Shown piece by piece: positions 1 through 9,760 of a DNA stretch of 64,000 nucleotides; the first letter of the stretch is position 1; each line of letters starts with the position of its first letter. This DNA comes from Micromonospora costi (GTDB taxonomy: Bacteria > Actinomycetota > Actinomycetes > Mycobacteriales > Micromonosporaceae): positions 36,757 through 100,756 of the forward strand of contig NZ_RBAN01000010.1 of assembly GCF_003626655.1 (NCBI RefSeq). Direction: 5' to 3'. The translations under genes were made by a program, and so were the position numbers. The notes beneath the pieces were generated by a model that saw only the letters and a program-made list of their open reading frames with translations, did not search any database and had not been told where the DNA came from.

Positions 1-15
1 GGGCAGGATAAGCGG

Positions 16-2532
<2,517 letters not shown>

Positions 2533-2567
2533 CCCCCCACCGCCGTCCCCGCGCCCCCTCAGCCCCG

Positions 2568-2637
2568 CGATCTTGCACTTTCTGCCCCGGCATTCCGGAC
2601 CAAAAGCCGCGAAACAGGGGCCGAAAGTGCAAGATCG
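2568..2637. repeat. Long intergenic palindrome, GATC-ended family, copy 1
   Basis: Perfect 15-bp arms (2568-2582 and 2623-2637, outer sequence CGATCTTGCACTTTC), then one mismatch and five more pairs, with a loop of about 28 nt. It lies between two convergent genes. The left flank (2532-2567) is C-rich and the right flank (2638-2687) is G-rich, so the stem could extend imperfectly. The arms are clearly homologous to the copy at 47751-47824. It may act as a bidirectional terminator or be a REP-like mobile remnant; neither is proven. Confidence 0.85.
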
Positions 2638-2687
2638 GCGGCGGGAAGGGGGGCGCGCGCGGGGGGCGGGGGCGGGGAGGGAGGGCG

Positions 2688-3893
2688 TCAGCTTGACGTC
2701 AGGTCTGCACTCACCGGGGTGTCCCAGTTGATGACGTAGCGCTGTTCGTGGCCCATGGTCTTCTCCGGGTCCATGGCCGTCTTCACGAACAGCGGCATGA
2801 GCAGCGGCATCACGGCCCGGGCCACCGCACCCGGCGCCTTGGCCCGGTTGATCCGCGCGGCCCGCGCGGCCACGCGCTCCACCCGGTCGCGCCGCAGCCG
2901 CTCGTACGCGGCGAACGCCGACGGCACGTCGGGCAGGTCGCGCAGGCACCGGGCGAGCTGCACGGCGCTCTCGATGGCCAGCGACGCGCCCTGGCCGGAA
3001 CTGTTCGAGGGCGCGTGCGCCGCGTCGCCGACCAGCACCATCCGGCCCCGGTGCCAGTGCGGCACCGGCGGCATGATCAGCAGCGAGCCCACCACCTGGA
3101 GGCCGTCGGCGTCGCTCGTTGCCATCAGCGACCCGCCCGGGTCGTCGTCGCCGTACGCGGCGCGCAGCGTCCCCAGCCACTCGCTCGTGGGTACCGCCCG
3201 GGCCTCCGTGAGGGTCATGGGCCGCTCCTGCGGCAGGTTGACGCCCCACCGCGTGCCGCCGCCCGGCTCGGGCCAGTAGAGGTAGTAGCCCCCACGGCCG
3301 AAGGCGAACGTCATGGTGCCCGGCTCCACGTCCACCTCGTGCCGGGCCACCGCCTCGAACCCGAGCAGCCCGGTGTAGCGCGGGCCGGGGGCGTCCGGGT
3401 CGATCAGCGTACGGACCGTGGACCGGATGCCGTCGGCGCCTACCAGCACGTCGGCCGTCGCGGTGCCGCCGTCGGCGAAGTGCGCGGTGACGCCGGTGGC
3501 GCTCTCGCGTACGTCCACGAGCCGCCGGCCGTGCTCGATCACCACGCCCTCGGCGACGGCCCGGTCGTGCAGGGCCCGGTGCAGTTCGGCGCGGTGCACC
3601 ACCCGCAGCGGTGGCACGCCGGCCAGGCCGGGCAGGGCGAAACGCCGACGCCCGATCGCCATCGCCGTGCGGTGGATCGGCGTGGCGATCGCGGTCACGG
3701 CGTCGTCGGCGCCGACGACGGCCAGCGCGGCGACGCCGTTGGGTGCGAGCGCGAGGGTGCCGCCGATGCCGTCGGCGGTGCTCGGGTAGGCCTCGTAGAC
3801 GGTGGCGGCGATGCCGGCGCGGCGCAGCGCCAGCGCGGTCACCGGACCGGCGATTCCGCCACCGATGACGATGGCCGTGTTCACTGTGGTCAT
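2688..3893 (-). CDS. FAD-dependent monooxygenase (PHBH/UbiH-type)
   Basis: Group A flavoprotein hydroxylase fold that would use NAD(P)H and oxygen on a small, possibly aromatic, substrate. Seen: N-terminal dinucleotide-binding GGGIAG at residues 11-16, the mid-protein DG region (LVGADGIRSTV) and the GD motif (VLVGDAAHAPSNSSGQG) that contacts the FAD ribityl chain. 401 residues, full length. The ATG at 3893 follows a GGGAGAGG ribosome site. It lies downstream of and on the same strand as a padR regulator, with a 227-bp gap containing hairpins, so it is probably transcribed separately but may be controlled by that PadR. Substrate unknown; detoxification of a xenobiotic is a reasonable guess. 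Confidence 0.88.
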   Translation of the reverse strand: MTTVNTAIVIGGGIAGPVTALALRRAGIAATVYEAYPSTADGIGGTLALAPNGVAALAVVGADDAVTAIATPIHRTAMAIGRRRFALPGLAGVPPLRVVHRAELHRALHDRAVAEGVVIEHGRRLVDVRESATGVTAHFADGGTATADVLVGADGIRSTVRTLIDPDAPGPRYTGLLGFEAVARHEVDVEPGTMTFAFGRGGYYLYWPEPGGGTRWGVNLPQERPMTLTEARAVPTSEWLGTLRAAYGDDDPGGSLMATSDADGLQVVGSLLIMPPVPHWHRGRMVLVGDAAHAPSNSSGQGASLAIESAVQLARCLRDLPDVPSAFAAYERLRRDRVERVAARAARINRAKAPGAVARAVMPLLMPLFVKTAMDPEKTMGHEQRYVINWDTPVSADLTSS

Positions 3894-4076
3894 GGTCCTC
3901 TCCCTGGTCGTCGTGCCCGTACGACGGCCGACGGTGCTGTCCGTCGGTGCCGGTGCGACGGCACCGACCGGTCTGCGGCCGGCGCCGGTGTGGCACCGAC
4001 CTGGGAGGGAGCCCGGCTATCCTCGTGGTTGCCGCTTCGGGGCCGAGCACCTTCCCAGGTGCGGTACCGAGGTAAG

Positions 4077-4112
4077 GGCCCCGGTGTGGTGTTGGCGCAC
4101 CGCGCCGGGGCC
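4077..4112 (-). terminator. Probable terminator after padR
   Basis: Outer 8-bp stem GGCCCCGG/CCGGGGCC (4077-4084, 4105-4112) with inner pairing, 8 bp past the padR stop. No T-run, as is usual in high-GC actinobacteria. A further hairpin lies at 3943-3968 (10-bp stem), in the leader of the monooxygenase gene. Confidence 0.5.
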
Positions 4113-4120
4113 GCCCGATG

Positions 4121-4768
4121 TCACTGCGTGGTGCTGCCTCCCTCGGCGAGATCGGTCAGCTCCGGCGGCATCTCGCCGGTCTCGTGGAAGGCCCGCCACT
4201 GGTCGAGCCCCGGGTAGGTGCCCGCGGTGAACTCGGCCAGCAGACCGCGTACCCAGGTCGCCTCGGCCTCCCGGACGGCCAGGTCGTACTCCGACTCGAC
4301 CAGGAACAGCCGCGGGATCTGCCGCAGGTGCTCCTCCAGCGCGGCCCGGGCTGCCCGGATGGCGTCCTCCAGCCGGTCGAGGCGCTGCCGCAGGAGCGTC
4401 ACCGCCTCGTCGGGATGCAGGACGGCCAGCACGGAGAGCCCGGCGCGGAAGCGGGGGTGCTCCGGCTCCGGCGTCGACACCAGCTCGCGCGCCCAGTCGA
4501 CCAGCTCCGCCCGCCCCGCCTCGGTGATGCGGTAGACCGTGCGCTCGGGCCGGCGGCCGGCGCGCACGCTCTCGACGGCCGCGATGAGGCCGTGCCGGTC
4601 CATGTTGCGGATCACGGTGTAGAACGACCCCCACTTGATCTCCATGTCCTGCTCCTTGCCCCAGGAGCGCAGAGCGGTGGCGATCTCGTACGGGTGCATG
4701 GGTCGTTGGGTGAGGGCGGAGAGCACGGCCAGGGCGAGCAGATTGCCGACCTTGCGCTGTTTCGGCAT
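4121..4768 (-). CDS. PadR-family transcriptional regulator
   Basis: 215 residues. The N-terminal winged helix (about residues 8-90) shows the PadR signature MHPYEIATALRSWG and the wing KWGSFYTVIRNMDRHGLI, followed by RTVYRITEAGRAEL. The C-terminal part (about 100-200) is the Vir-type helical dimerisation/effector region. The ATG at 4768 has a GGAGGG ribosome site. A 16-bp perfect palindrome sits 27 bp upstream and is the likely autoregulatory operator. The neighbouring FAD monooxygenase on the same strand is the most likely second target. PadR proteins are usually repressors relieved by phenolics or drugs; the ligand here is unknown. Confidence 0.93.
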   Translation of the reverse strand: MPKQRKVGNLLALAVLSALTQRPMHPYEIATALRSWGKEQDMEIKWGSFYTVIRNMDRHGLIAAVESVRAGRRPERTVYRITEAGRAELVDWARELVSTPEPEHPRFRAGLSVLAVLHPDEAVTLLRQRLDRLEDAIRAARAALEEHLRQIPRLFLVESEYDLAVREAEATWVRGLLAEFTAGTYPGLDQWRAFHETGEMPPELTDLAEGGSTTQ

Positions 4769-4794
4769 GCCACCCTCCGATCCTCGTCCACGAT

Positions 4795-4810
4795 TACTCG
4801 TACGCGAGTA
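4795..4810 (-). promoter_or_regulatory. Palindromic operator in front of padR
   Basis: TACTCGTACGCGAGTA is a 16-bp dyad (6-bp arms TACTCG/CGAGTA, 4-bp centre) 27 bp upstream of the padR start, in a locally AT-richer patch. Its position fits the padR core promoter. The assignment to PadR is inferred from position and symmetry. Confidence 0.6.
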
Positions 4811-4975
4811 TAGGGCCTAGCGCGGGCCCCGCACCAGCCCCCGCGTAACCCGCGCACCGACCGTCAGGTAACCCGCGTACCGACCCGTCACGTGACCCGC
4901 GCACCCGCCCCGGCGTGGCGCGGACCACCTCGCCGCCGGGGGCTCCCGCCCCGCCGACCGGCCTACGATCACGGG

Positions 4976-5572
4976 GTGGAGGAAGATATCCGGCGGATCG
5001 GGATCATGGGTGGCACCTTCGACCCGATCCACCACGGGCACCTCGTCGCGGCCAGCGAGGTGGCGGACCGGTTCGGGCTCGACGAGGTGATCTTCGTGCC
5101 CACCGGCCAGCCGTGGCAGAAGGCCGACGTGCCCGTCAGCTCCGCCGAGGACCGCTACCTCATGACGGTGATCGCCACCGCCTCGAACCCCCGCTTCCAG
5201 GTGAGCCGGGTCGACATCGACCGGGGCGGGCCGACGTACACCGTCGACACGCTGCGGGACCTGCACGCCGAGTACGGCCCGAAGGTGGAGCTCTACTTCA
5301 TCACGGGCGCGGACGCGCTGGAGAAGATCCTCTCCTGGAAGGACCTGGACGAGATCTTCGAACTGGCCCACTTCGTGGGGGTGACCCGGCCCGGCTTCGA
5401 ACTCACCGACAAGCACCTGCCCGCCGACACGGTCAGCCTGGTGCAGGTGCCCGCCATGGCCATCTCGTCCACCGACTGCCGGGCCCGGGTCGCGCGCGGT
5501 GAGCCGGTCTGGTACCTGGTGCCCGACGGTGTGGTGCAGTACATCGCCAAGCGGCGTCTGTACCAGCGGTGA
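4976..5572 (+). CDS. nadD: Nicotinate-nucleotide adenylyltransferase
   Basis: Transfers AMP from ATP to nicotinate mononucleotide, giving deamido-NAD in NAD synthesis. Seen: nucleotidyltransferase motif GGTFDPIHHGHL at residues 12-23 with the HxGH core, and the C-terminal ISSTDCR motif. I chose the GTG at 4976 (198 residues) over the upstream in-frame ATG: TACGAT lies 6 nt before it and there is no Shine-Dalgarno, the layout of a leaderless mRNA, and the extra N-terminus would be an Arg/Pro-rich non-family tail. First gene of the conserved nadD-rsfS-gpgP cluster. Confidence 0.96.
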   Translation: MEEDIRRIGIMGGTFDPIHHGHLVAASEVADRFGLDEVIFVPTGQPWQKADVPVSSAEDRYLMTVIATASNPRFQVSRVDIDRGGPTYTVDTLRDLHAEYGPKVELYFITGADALEKILSWKDLDEIFELAHFVGVTRPGFELTDKHLPADTVSLVQVPAMAISSTDCRARVARGEPVWYLVPDGVVQYIAKRRLYQR

Positions 5573-5681
5573 CACGCCCGGTTTGGTGCCGTCCGGGCGG
5601 GTTACCCGCTCAAACTGAGAAGTCGGGACGACGCCGCATGTGAGACGCTTGAGGGGTCGCACGGTTGATCGAAGGAGAACG

Positions 5682-6092
5682 GTGACAGTTTCCGAACGCG
5701 CGTACGAGCTGGCGACCGCCGCGGCCCAGGCCGCCGCCGACAAGAAGGCGCAGGACATCGTCATCATCGACGTGGGCGACCAGCTCGCCATCACCGACGC
5801 GTTCCTGCTCGCCGCGGCCCCGAACGAGCGTCAGGTGCTCGCCATCGTCGACGCCATCGAGGAGCGCCTGCTGGAGCTGCCCGAGAAGGCCAAGCCGGTG
5901 CGCCGCGAGGGCGAACGCGGCGGTCGGTGGGTGCTGCTCGACTACGTCGACGTCGTGGTGCACGTCCAGCACACCGAGGAGCGGGAGTTCTACGCGCTCG
6001 ACCGGCTCTGGAAGGACTGCCCGACCATCCCGTTCGTCGACCGCGACCTGGTCGACGCCGAGTCCGCCGCCGGTTCCACCGTCGCGGAATGA
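5682..6092 (+). CDS. rsfS: Ribosome silencing factor RsfS
   Basis: Binds ribosomal protein uL14 and blocks subunit joining when nutrients are scarce. The 136 residues contain the whole Iojap domain: DIVIIDVGDQLAITDAFLL near residue 25 and the C-terminal WVLLDYVDVVVHV...REFYALDRLW. The GTG at 5682 is chosen because AAGGAGAA lies 5-11 nt upstream; the longer ATG reading adds an Arg-rich tail. Its stop overlaps the next start as ATGA, so rsfS and the phosphatase gene are translationally coupled. Confidence 0.95.
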   Translation: MTVSERAYELATAAAQAAADKKAQDIVIIDVGDQLAITDAFLLAAAPNERQVLAIVDAIEERLLELPEKAKPVRREGERGGRWVLLDYVDVVVHVQHTEEREFYALDRLWKDCPTIPFVDRDLVDAESAAGSTVAE

Positions 6093-6718
6093 CCCGGCTC
6101 ATCATCTGGCGGCACGGCAACACGGACTGGAACGCCGGCGACCGGGTCCAGGGCCAGACCGACGTACCGCTGAACGACCTCGGCCGGGAGCAGGCCCGGT
6201 CGTCCGCGCCGCTGCTCGCCGCGTTGCGTCCCGACGCCATCGTGGCCAGCGACCTCAGCCGGGCCGCCGAGACGGCCGCCGCGCTGGCCGCCGCGACCGG
6301 GTTGCCGGTACGCACCGACGCCCGGCTCCGCGAGCGCCACTTCGGGCACTGGCAGGGGCTCACGCTCACCGAGGTCGCCGAACGCTTCCCCGACGAGTAC
6401 GCACGCTGGCGTGCCGGTGACCCGGACCCGGGCGCCGGGATCGAGACACTGGACGACCTCGGCAAGCGGGTCGGCTCGGCCCTCGCCGACGCCGCCGACG
6501 CGATCCCGGGCGGCACCGTCGTGGTCGCCACCCACGGTGGTGGAGCCCGCCAGGGCATGGGGCACCTGCTCGGCTGGGATCCCGGTGTGCTGCGCACCGT
6601 CGGCTCCCTGCAGAACTGCCACTGGACCGAGCTGCGCCGCGACGACGTGCGGGGCTGGCACCTGCGGGCGCACAACGTCGGCCTGGTCGTCGTGCCGGCG
6701 GTCGCCGACGCCGTCTGA
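6089..6718 (+). CDS. gpgP: Histidine phosphatase, probable glucosyl-3-phosphoglycerate phosphatase
   Basis: Phosphoglycerate-mutase-fold phosphatase, 209 residues. Seen: the phosphohistidine motif RHG at residues 8-10 (IIWRHGNTDWN), Arg/Glu catalytic region DARLRERHFGHWQG, and the second catalytic His in VVATHGGGAR. In M. tuberculosis the gene in this position after rsfS (Rv2419c) is GpgP, which dephosphorylates glucosyl-3-phosphoglycerate in the methylglucose lipopolysaccharide pathway. The specific substrate is inferred from position; a general phosphoglycerate phosphatase is the alternative. The start overlaps the rsfS stop. Confidence 0.82.
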   Translation: MTRLIIWRHGNTDWNAGDRVQGQTDVPLNDLGREQARSSAPLLAALRPDAIVASDLSRAAETAAALAAATGLPVRTDARLRERHFGHWQGLTLTEVAERFPDEYARWRAGDPDPGAGIETLDDLGKRVGSALADAADAIPGGTVVVATHGGGARQGMGHLLGWDPGVLRTVGSLQNCHWTELRRDDVRGWHLRAHNVGLVVVPAVADAV

Positions 6719-6802
6719 ACCGGCGCCGGCGTGCCGGCCGTCGCGGCCCGGCCCGATCGTGCGGCCTCGTCGTGCGGCCCGCCATCGGCTAGCGTGCCGG
6801 GC

Positions 6803-7687
6803 ATGCCCGTCGCGGTCGTCACCGACTCCACCGCCTACCTCCCGCCCGAGCTGGTGCAGGCGCACCGGCTCACCGTGGTGCCGCTGACCGTCGTGCTCAA
6901 CGGCGCGGAAGGGCTCGAAGGGGTCGAGATCTTCCCCGCCGACGCGACCCGGGCGCTCAGCGGCCGGCGGGTGTCGGCGAGCACCTCCCGTCCCGCTCCG
7001 GAGCAGTTCGCGCGGACGTACCGTCGCCTGCTCGACGCGGGCGCGGACGGCGTCGTGTCGGTGCACCTGTCGGCGGAACTCTCCGGCACGGTGGAGGCGG
7101 CCCGGCTGGCCGCCGACGAGCTGGGCGGGCGGGTCGCCGTGGTGGACAGCCGCTCGACCGGCCTGGGCCTGGGGTTCGCGGTCATCGAGGCCGCCGCGGC
7201 CGCCGCCCGGGGCGAGGACCTCGATGGTGTACGCCGGGCCGCCGCCGACGCCGTCGATCGCACCACCATCTACTTCTACGTGGACACGTTGGAATTCCTC
7301 CGCCGGGGCGGGCGGATCAACGCGGCCGAGGCGCTGCTCGGCACGGCACTCTCGGTGAAACCGATCATGCACATGCCGGACGGGGCCATCGTGCTGCGGG
7401 ACAAGGTGCGCACGGCCAGCCGCGGTGTGGCACGCCTGGTCGACCTGGCCGTCGAGGCGGCCGGGGACGCCGAGGTCGACCTCGGCGTCCACCATCTCGC
7501 CGCGCCCGAGCGGGCCGAGGCGCTGCGCGCGGCGCTGGTCGAACGGCTCGGCGACCGCGTCCGCGAGACGTACGTCTCGGAGGCCGGCGCCGTGGTGGCT
7601 GCGCACGCCGGCCCGGGCCTGGCGTGCGTCGTGGTGCACCGTCGGCCGGCCGCCCCGCCGGAGCCCGGCGGCCGCGACCCGGAATGA
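6803..7687 (+). CDS. DegV family fatty-acid-binding protein
   Basis: 294 residues. Seen: the N-terminal DegV signature VAVVTDSTAYLPPEL, the lipid-contact region SASTSRPAPEQF, and VHLSAELSGTVEAARLAA. DegV/FakB proteins bind a fatty acid and, in Firmicutes, present it to the kinase FakA; no FakA is nearby, so the partner is unknown. The ATG at 6803 is preceded by TAGCGT with a 7-nt spacer and no ribosome site, suggesting a leaderless transcript separate from gpgP. The position matches Rv2417c of the mycobacterial cluster. Confidence 0.93.
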   Translation: MPVAVVTDSTAYLPPELVQAHRLTVVPLTVVLNGAEGLEGVEIFPADATRALSGRRVSASTSRPAPEQFARTYRRLLDAGADGVVSVHLSAELSGTVEAARLAADELGGRVAVVDSRSTGLGLGFAVIEAAAAAARGEDLDGVRRAAADAVDRTTIYFYVDTLEFLRRGGRINAAEALLGTALSVKPIMHMPDGAIVLRDKVRTASRGVARLVDLAVEAAGDAEVDLGVHHLAAPERAEALRAALVERLGDRVRETYVSEAGAVVAAHAGPGLACVVVHRRPAAPPEPGGRDPE

Positions 7688-7790
7688 CGGCCGGTACGGT
7701 CGCCGGCCCGGAGGCTGCGGAGCGCCTGTCGAGCTGCCCCGGATCTGGGGCACGTCCGCTTCGTGTCGGCGCGGGCGGAGAGGAGCGCGA

Positions 7791-8558
7791 GTGTCCTGTG
7801 TGGTGACCGGAGGCGGCCGGGGCGTGGGTCGCGCCGTGGTGGAACGGCTGGCGGCCGCGGGCGACACCGTCGTCGTGGTCGAGCGTGATCCCGCCGCGCT
7901 GGAGTGGCTGCCCGCCCACCCGGCCGCCGACCGGCTGCTCGGCGTGACCGGTGACGCCGGCGACGAGGCGGTCGCGGGCCGCGCCGCGGACCTGGCGGAA
8001 CGGGCCGGACCGCTGACCGGGTGGGTCAACAACGCGGCGGTGTTCCGGGACGCCTCGGTGCACTCCGCGCCGGTAGGCGAGGTGGCCGACCTCATCGGGG
8101 CCAACCTCCGGCCGGCCCTGGCCGGCGCCGCCACCGCGGTACGGCGGTTCCTCGCCGCGCGCACCGCCGGGTCGATCGTGAACGTCTCCTCCCATCAGGC
8201 CGCGCGACCGGTGCCCGGCTGCCTCCCGTACGCGACCGCGAAGGCGGCGGTGGAGGGGATGACCCGGGCGCTCGCCGTGGAGTACGGGCGGTACGGCATC
8301 CGGGCCAACGCGGTGGCCCTCGGATCGGTCGGCACCGAGCGGCACGCGGCCTTCCTCGCGGGGCAGGACCGGGCCGAGGCCGCGCGGATCGAGGCGGACC
8401 TGGCCCGGCTGCACCCGCTCGGCCGGATCGGCCGGGTCGACGAGGTGGCCGACACGATCGCCTGGCTGCTGTCGCCCGCCGCAGGCTTCGTGAACGGCGT
8501 GACGCTGCCGGTGGACGGTGGGCGCGCGGTCCTCGGGTTGGATCCGGAGGCGCACTGA
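7791..8558 (+). CDS. Short-chain dehydrogenase/reductase
   Basis: NAD(P)-dependent oxidoreductase of 255 residues. Seen: very early cofactor motif TGGGRGVGR (about residues 6-14), NNAA, the catalytic Ser in NVSSHQA and YATAK. The start GTG at 7791 follows GGAGAGGAG. The protein begins directly at the first Rossmann strand, so the N-terminus is short but complete. It interrupts the degV-comEA synteny of mycobacteria and is likely a lineage-specific insertion; the substrate cannot be read from the sequence. Confidence 0.9.
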   Translation: MSCVVTGGGRGVGRAVVERLAAAGDTVVVVERDPAALEWLPAHPAADRLLGVTGDAGDEAVAGRAADLAERAGPLTGWVNNAAVFRDASVHSAPVGEVADLIGANLRPALAGAATAVRRFLAARTAGSIVNVSSHQAARPVPGCLPYATAKAAVEGMTRALAVEYGRYGIRANAVALGSVGTERHAAFLAGQDRAEAARIEADLARLHPLGRIGRVDEVADTIAWLLSPAAGFVNGVTLPVDGGRAVLGLDPEAH

Positions 8559-8683
8559 CCTGCGACGCTCCCGTCGCTAGCAGACAATGCCATGATCAGG
8601 GAGTTGTCCACAGGCGGCGGCGCCGTCCACAGGGAACGGTCCGGAGGGCACGCGGTGGCGGATCGCCGCCGTAGCGTCACGCC

Positions 8684-9760
8684 GTGTCACACGACGACGA
8701 GACCGTGGTACGCCGACGCCTCCGGCGGCTCACCGCGCAGCCGCTCTTCGGGGCGGCCTCCGGCGGTGCGCCGCCCGGAGACGCGCAGTCGATCGTGGGT
8801 ACGCCCGACGTGCCGTCGCCGGCGCCGTCCGGCGGGACGGCCGCCCTTGCGGGTCCGGCGCCCGGCCTGCCTGAAGCGTCCGACCTGCGGGACGCGCCCG
8901 GCCTGTCAGCGGCGTTCGACCTGCCGGCCGGCGCGACGCCCGGGTTGTCGACGGTGACCGGTTGGTCGGCCGGGAGTGGTGCCTCGAAGGCTCCTGGCCT
9001 GTCGGTGGCGTCCGGCCTGTCGACGGCGTCCGGCCTGTCGGTGGCGCCGGTCCGGCCGGCGGAGCCGGGGCTCGAGGGCGAGGCCTCGGCGGGTGGGCCG
9101 GGTGGGCTGCCCGGGCCCGGCGCGTTCGACCCGGGGCGGCGCGGCATCCGCGCACTGGCGGCGGTCGCCGTGGTGGTGGTCCTGGGCGCCGGATTCTGGG
9201 CCTGGCGCTCCCGCCCGCGAGCGGAGCCGGTGCGGCCCGCAGCGAGCACCGCGGCGCCCGTGGCCGAGGGCGTTGCGGACGGCGTCGCGGAGCCCGACCG
9301 GAGTGCGGCCGGCGAGCTGGTCGTCGCCGTGGCCGGCAAGGTGCGCCGCCCCGGCCTGGTGCGAGTGCCGGTCGGCGCCCGGCTCGCCGACGCCGTCGAG
9401 GCGGCCGGCGGAGCGCTTCCCGGGGTGGACGTCGCCCTGCTGAATCCGGCCCGCAAGCTGAGCGACGGTGAGCTGATCGTGGTCGGGGTGACCCCGCCGC
9501 CGGCAGCGGGCCAGCCGGTCGGCGGCTCCGGCGAGGGTCCGGCCGCGGGTGGCGTGCCCGGCCCCGGCGGGCGGGTCAACCTCAACACCGCGACTCTGGC
9601 GCAGCTCGACGCGTTGCCCGGGGTCGGTCCGGTGCTCGCCCAGCGCATCCTCACCCACCGCGAGCAGCACGGGGGCTTCCGGTCGGTCGGTGACCTCCGG
9701 CAGGTGGAAGGCATCGGCGACGCCCGCTACGAGCAGCTGAAGGACCTGGTGACGGTGTGA
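8684..9760 (+). CDS. comEA: ComEA family DNA-uptake/DNA-binding protein
   Basis: 358 residues. A long disordered cytoplasmic N-terminus (about 1-150) carries imperfect repeats of the type GLSxASGLSTASGLS. It is followed by one membrane helix (about 155-173), an SLBB domain (about 205-265) and a C-terminal helix-hairpin-helix pair (VNLNTATLAQLDALPGVGP... VEGIGDARYEQLKDL) that binds duplex DNA. The GTG at 8684 has TAGCGT 6 nt upstream and no Shine-Dalgarno (leaderless type). Its stop overlaps the comEC start, so the two form one unit. Natural transformation is not shown for most actinomycetes, so the biological role remains open. Confidence 0.93.
   Translation: MSHDDETVVRRRLRRLTAQPLFGAASGGAPPGDAQSIVGTPDVPSPAPSGGTAALAGPAPGLPEASDLRDAPGLSAAFDLPAGATPGLSTVTGWSAGSGASKAPGLSVASGLSTASGLSVAPVRPAEPGLEGEASAGGPGGLPGPGAFDPGRRGIRALAAVAVVVVLGAGFWAWRSRPRAEPVRPAASTAAPVAEGVADGVAEPDRSAAGELVVAVAGKVRRPGLVRVPVGARLADAVEAAGGALPGVDVALLNPARKLSDGELIVVGVTPPPAAGQPVGGSGEGPAAGGVPGPGGRVNLNTATLAQLDALPGVGPVLAQRILTHREQHGGFRSVGDLRQVEGIGDARYEQLKDLVTV

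Noticed and set aside
5581..5605. GTTTGG-N13-GGTTAC stress promoter before rsfS
   Set aside because: Spacer one short and the GGGTA core is interrupted; rsfS is better explained as part of the nadD unit.
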